Part shown: positions 7,059 to 9,624 of the stretch, piece after piece
Numbering within the stretch: position 1 is the first letter of the stretch
How the letters are laid out: the number at the start of each line of letters is the position of its first letter
Assembly (NCBI GenBank): GCA_023136785.1
Contig: JAGLQP010000040.1
Span: forward strand, 1 to 9,624
Reading direction: 5' to 3'
Length of the DNA: 9,624 nucleotides
From: Spirochaetales bacterium
Lineage (GTDB): Bacteria > Spirochaetota > Spirochaetia > SZUA-6 > DRHE01
The notes under the pieces: model-generated
The model's database searches: none
What the model saw: the letters and a program-made list of their open reading frames with translations, nothing else
What the model was told of the DNA's origin: nothing
Program-made: the position numbers and the translations under genes

Positions 7059-9137
7059 ATGAGCATTAGTAGCGACGAAATTCGAAATATTTCTATCACT
7101 GGACACGGAAGCACTGGAAAGACCACCTTCGTAGAGCAGATCCTGTTCCTGGGCGGCCAGATCCCCAAACCGGAAACTGTGGAGAGCGGAAAAACCGTCG
7201 GTGATTTCGCAGAGGAAGAGATCAACAGGAAGATCTCCATACACACCGCCATGGCCCACGTCCAGTGGCAGGGCAAGAAGATCAATCTCCTCGACACACC
7301 CGGAGCGGGTGATTTTGTCGGCGAGGTGATTTCCGCACTTCGAGTTACCGAATCCGCCGTGGTCCTGGTAGCCGCAGATGCGGGCGTGCAGATCGGGACG
7401 GTTCAAACCTGGCGACGGCTGAAGGAAAGAAATACCCCGACCCTTGTATTCGTCAACAAGATGGATAAAGAACACGCCGACTTTACGAAAACCGTGAACG
7501 CCCTGAAAGAGAACTTTCAGGCAAATTTCATTCCTGTCAGCATTCCCATCGGCGCGGGTGCCGGTTTTCGGGGAGTCGTGAATCTGATCGAGCAGAAGGC
7601 CTATATGACCCAGGAAGGGGGGAAGAAACCGGCTGCCTCGGACATTCCTCAAGAGATGACGCTTGAGGTGGAGGAGTATCGACAGGGTTTGATCGAAACC
7701 GCCGCCGAGGGTGATGATGCCCTGATGGAGAAATACTTTGAAACCGAAACCCTCAAACAAGAAGAGATCCAAGAGGGCCTGACAAAAGCACTGGCCGCCG
7801 GTAAAATCATCCCCGTGTTCTGCGGTGCCGCACTGCTGAACGGCGGAATCTACACCTGCCTCGATGCCATCGCTCACCTCTGCCCCTCCCCGGTTGGAAG
7901 GAAAGAACCTCTTCAGCCGACGGGCGACGAACAGGCCTTCCAGGACATCAGCAGCGATGGCTCTCCTTCCTGTTTCGTATTCAAGACCAGCGTCGACCAG
8001 TTCTCCGGGAAACTCTCCTATATAAAGGTGGTGACCGGAACGGTCACGGGGGACGCGGAGCTGGTGAATTTCCGGGAAAAGAAAAAGGAGAAGATCTCCA
8101 AGGTCTACACCTGTATCGGCAAAAAGCTGGAGGAGGTGGAAAAGCTCCCCGCCGGGGATATCGGCGTATTAACCAAGATCGCCAGTTCCGCCACCAATGA
8201 CACCCTCTGCAGCTCGGACCTGGACATCTCCTATCTTCCCCTTCAGCTACCCCAACCCGTGCACGCCGTGGCCATCAACGCAACGGCAAAGAAGGACGAG
8301 GATAAACTCAACCAGTTATTGCAGCGGGCCGCCGAGGAAGACATGACTTTCCAGCTGAACTACGACACCGAGACCAAGGAAACCGTGATATCCGGAATGG
8401 GCGAGCTGCACCTGTACATCATTATGGAGAAGATCAAGAGCCAGGCGAAAATCGACATGCAGACTCGGGTTCCCAAGGTTGCCTATCGAGAAACGATCCG
8501 GACGGCTTCAGGTTCGGAGTATCAACACAAGAAGCAGACCGGAGGACACGGGCAGTACGCCAAGGTAGTGCTGGAGATTCAGCCTCTAGCGCGAGGGGAA
8601 AACTTCAAGTTTGTGAATGGCATCGTGGGCGGCCGTATCTCCAAGGGATACATTCCCGGTGTGGAAAAGGGAGTCTTGGAGGGCATGGAATCGGGGATTC
8701 TTGCCGGATATCCGGTCGTCGACCTGGAGGCCAAGGTCGTGGACGGCAAGCAGCACCCCGTCGACTCATCCGAGTTGGCCTTCAAACTGGCCGCCAGAGG
8801 TGCTCTGAGAGCATCCCTCGAGAAAGCGGATCCGGTTCTTGTCGAACCGGTCATGAACCTCACGGTTTTTGTAGACGACCAATATCTCGGGGACGTACTT
8901 TCCGACTTGAGCTCCAGACGCGGGAAAGTGCTTGGACAGGAACCTGTGGGTGGAGGTATTCAGGAAGTGAAGGCCCAGGTACCGCAGGCGGAACTCCTAC
9001 GCTATTCCATAGACCTGCGTTCGATTACCTCGGGCACCGCGAGCTTTGAAATCGAGTTCAGCCACTACAGTCCAATCACCGGAAAGGTGGCCGAGCAGGT
9101 CATGACTGCGGCTAAAGCGGAACAATCCGACGGATAG
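7059..9137 (+). CDS. EF-G II-type elongation factor G-like protein with altered GTPase motifs
   Basis: 692 residues, EF-G domain plan throughout. It resembles Thermus EF-G-2 and mycobacterial FusA2, not EF-G1 or EF-G2 of spirochaetes. The P-loop G15-HGSTGKT22 binds phosphate but has Ser18 in place of the Asp of HxDxGKT. Switch I reads R57-K-I-S60 where RGIT is usual. Switch II is D79-TPGA83-GDF: the catalytic His of DTPGH is Ala (codon 7305-7307). N133-KMD136 is intact, so guanine specificity is kept. Domain IV is conventional, with KKQTGGHGQY (about 490-500), VGGRISKGYIPGVEKG and GKQH566PVDSSE, whose His matches E. coli His583. GTP binding is expected; hydrolysis may be slow or use another mechanism. 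The cellular role of this subfamily is unclear. Ribosome site TAAGGAG (7044-7050) is 8 nt before ATG 7059. The gene ends 14 bp from a convergent gene. Confidence 0.9.
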   Translation: MSISSDEIRNISITGHGSTGKTTFVEQILFLGGQIPKPETVESGKTVGDFAEEEINRKISIHTAMAHVQWQGKKINLLDTPGAGDFVGEVISALRVTESAVVLVAADAGVQIGTVQTWRRLKERNTPTLVFVNKMDKEHADFTKTVNALKENFQANFIPVSIPIGAGAGFRGVVNLIEQKAYMTQEGGKKPAASDIPQEMTLEVEEYRQGLIETAAEGDDALMEKYFETETLKQEEIQEGLTKALAAGKIIPVFCGAALLNGGIYTCLDAIAHLCPSPVGRKEPLQPTGDEQAFQDISSDGSPSCFVFKTSVDQFSGKLSYIKVVTGTVTGDAELVNFREKKKEKISKVYTCIGKKLEEVEKLPAGDIGVLTKIASSATNDTLCSSDLDISYLPLQLPQPVHAVAINATAKKDEDKLNQLLQRAAEEDMTFQLNYDTETKETVISGMGELHLYIIMEKIKSQAKIDMQTRVPKVAYRETIRTASGSEYQHKKQTGGHGQYAKVVLEIQPLARGENFKFVNGIVGGRISKGYIPGVEKGVLEGMESGILAGYPVVDLEAKVVDGKQHPVDSSELAFKLAARGALRASLEKADPVLVEPVMNLTVFVDDQYLGDVLSDLSSRRGKVLGQEPVGGGIQEVKAQVPQAELLRYSIDLRSITSGTASFEIEFSHYSPITGKVAEQVMTAAKAEQSDG

Positions 9138-9151
9138 ACAGGATCCGCACT

Positions 9152-9565
9152 CTACAGAAAGAGAGCCCCCGGCACGAGGAAGTGTAAGGCACTGATGGCC
9201 AATCCGGCGATTCCCAAGGGAAGCCGGTAGTTCGTTACCGCCTTTTCCAGGTTATCCACTTTCTCCGCCGACACGGTTCCCCGCTCCTTGAGCATCCCCA
9301 GAACGAGTCCCGCACCCATGGCCAATCCCGCTACGGCGGGAAGGAAATCTCCGACCACGGGTACGTCAGACGGGGTGGAGCGGATCAAAAGCTTAAGGAA
9401 ACCTACGACAAAGGCGAATATGCCGATCGTGGTTTTCACGTTGCTTTTGGAAAACAGCTCTTTGAAAGGAAGAAAAGCCTTGAACTTGTCAGCCAGATAA
9501 TCCGATGTCAGCGTCAAACCGGCCAGGATATTGGCGAAAATAGAGAGAAAGTAGAATTGCAGCAT
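9152..9565 (-). CDS. Small four-helix inner-membrane protein, unknown function
   Basis: 137 residues from ATG 9565. Four hydrophobic segments can be seen: about 2-22, 43-61, 68-92 and 115-136. A charged stretch with Lys/Asp/Phe (22-41) and a soluble loop KERGTVSAEKVDNLEKAV (93-110) separate them. It is probably an inner-membrane protein with an even number of helices. I recognise no family and no catalytic motif. An ATG two codons upstream (9571) is only 2 nt from the Shine-Dalgarno AGGAGG (9579-9574), whereas 9565 is 8 nt away, so 9565 is preferred. The gene converges on the EF-G II gene with a 14-bp gap. Its upstream promoter is strong, so it is probably a real expressed gene. Confidence 0.75.
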   Translation of the reverse strand: MLQFYFLSIFANILAGLTLTSDYLADKFKAFLPFKELFSKSNVKTTIGIFAFVVGFLKLLIRSTPSDVPVVGDFLPAVAGLAMGAGLVLGMLKERGTVSAEKVDNLEKAVTNYRLPLGIAGLAISALHFLVPGALFL

Positions 9566-9586
9566 GGTCATTTCCTCCTTAGCTGT

Positions 9587-9615
9587 AAAATATCCAAATC
9601 GTGATCCGCTGTCAA
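9587..9615 (-). promoter_or_regulatory. Predicted strong promoter of the membrane-protein gene
   Basis: On the minus strand a perfect TTGACA (9615-9610) and TATTTT (9592-9587) are 17 bp apart. Transcription would start about 9580, directly at the AGGAGG ribosome site (9579-9574), so the leader to ATG 9565 would be only about 15 nt. Confidence 0.55.
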
Positions 9616-9624
9616 ATGTCTGCG

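Noticed and set aside
6975..7877. 300-codon minus-strand open frame over the start of the second EF-G gene
   Set aside because: Shadow of the EF-G frame; low-complexity Phe/His/Gly-rich translation without motifs, and it would cover the EF-G promoter and ribosome site.
9131..9147. CGGAT/ATCCG inverted repeat around the stop codon of the second EF-G
   Set aside because: Only 5 bp with a 7-nt loop and no T-tract; may be chance and cannot be called a terminator.
1..9624. Search for tRNA or rRNA genes, CRISPR arrays, insertion sequences, toxin-antitoxin or phage genes
   Set aside because: No cloverleaf-like sequence, regular repeats, transposase motifs or other mobile or defence signatures were seen on either strand.

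Overview
The window is a GC-rich (roughly 58-60 % by eye) stretch of bacterial chromosome. It most likely comes from a free-living spirochaete (Spirochaeta/Alkalispirochaeta type). The best clue is the EF-G at 4916-6973, which closely resembles, from memory, the second EF-G of Borrelia (the ribosome-recycling 'spdEFG2' lineage, related to mitochondrial EF-G2). The ArgRS carries a KMKSREG-type signature loop, also familiar from spirochaetes. The assignment is inferred from protein features and was not tested by a search.

Layout: the 3' half of a sodium/solute symporter gene (1-678, +); an IscR-like Rrf2 regulator with three cysteines (860-1297, +), behind a good sigma70-type promoter; a convergent metallo-beta-lactamase-fold hydrolase of the COG1237 type (1346-2224, -); a divergently transcribed arginyl-tRNA synthetase (2422-4170, +); an exported CAP/SCP-domain protein (4139-4852, -) whose 3' end overlaps the 3' end of argS by 32 bp; two EF-G paralogues in tandem (4916-6973 and 7059-9137, +); and a small four-helix membrane protein of unknown function (9152-9565, -).

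There is no long operon. Almost every gene has its own upstream region with a recognisable promoter candidate, and neighbours are mostly convergent or divergent. Intergenic spaces are short (at most about 200 bp). I found no tRNA or rRNA genes, mobile elements, CRISPR arrays or attachment sites.

The functional theme is translation: ArgRS plus two non-standard EF-Gs. The first EF-G has an intact GTPase core but lacks the domain IV GGxGQ motif and the tip histidine of translocating EF-Gs, which suits a recycling role. The second keeps those domain IV features but has a remodelled G domain: the P-loop Asp is replaced by Ser, the switch I Thr by Ser, and the switch II catalytic His by Ala. This is the EF-G II type, whose function is poorly understood. 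Neither looks like the main translocase, which should be encoded elsewhere. The window is mostly ordinary housekeeping DNA. The EF-G pair is the most interesting item, and I see no convincing new defence or mobile system.
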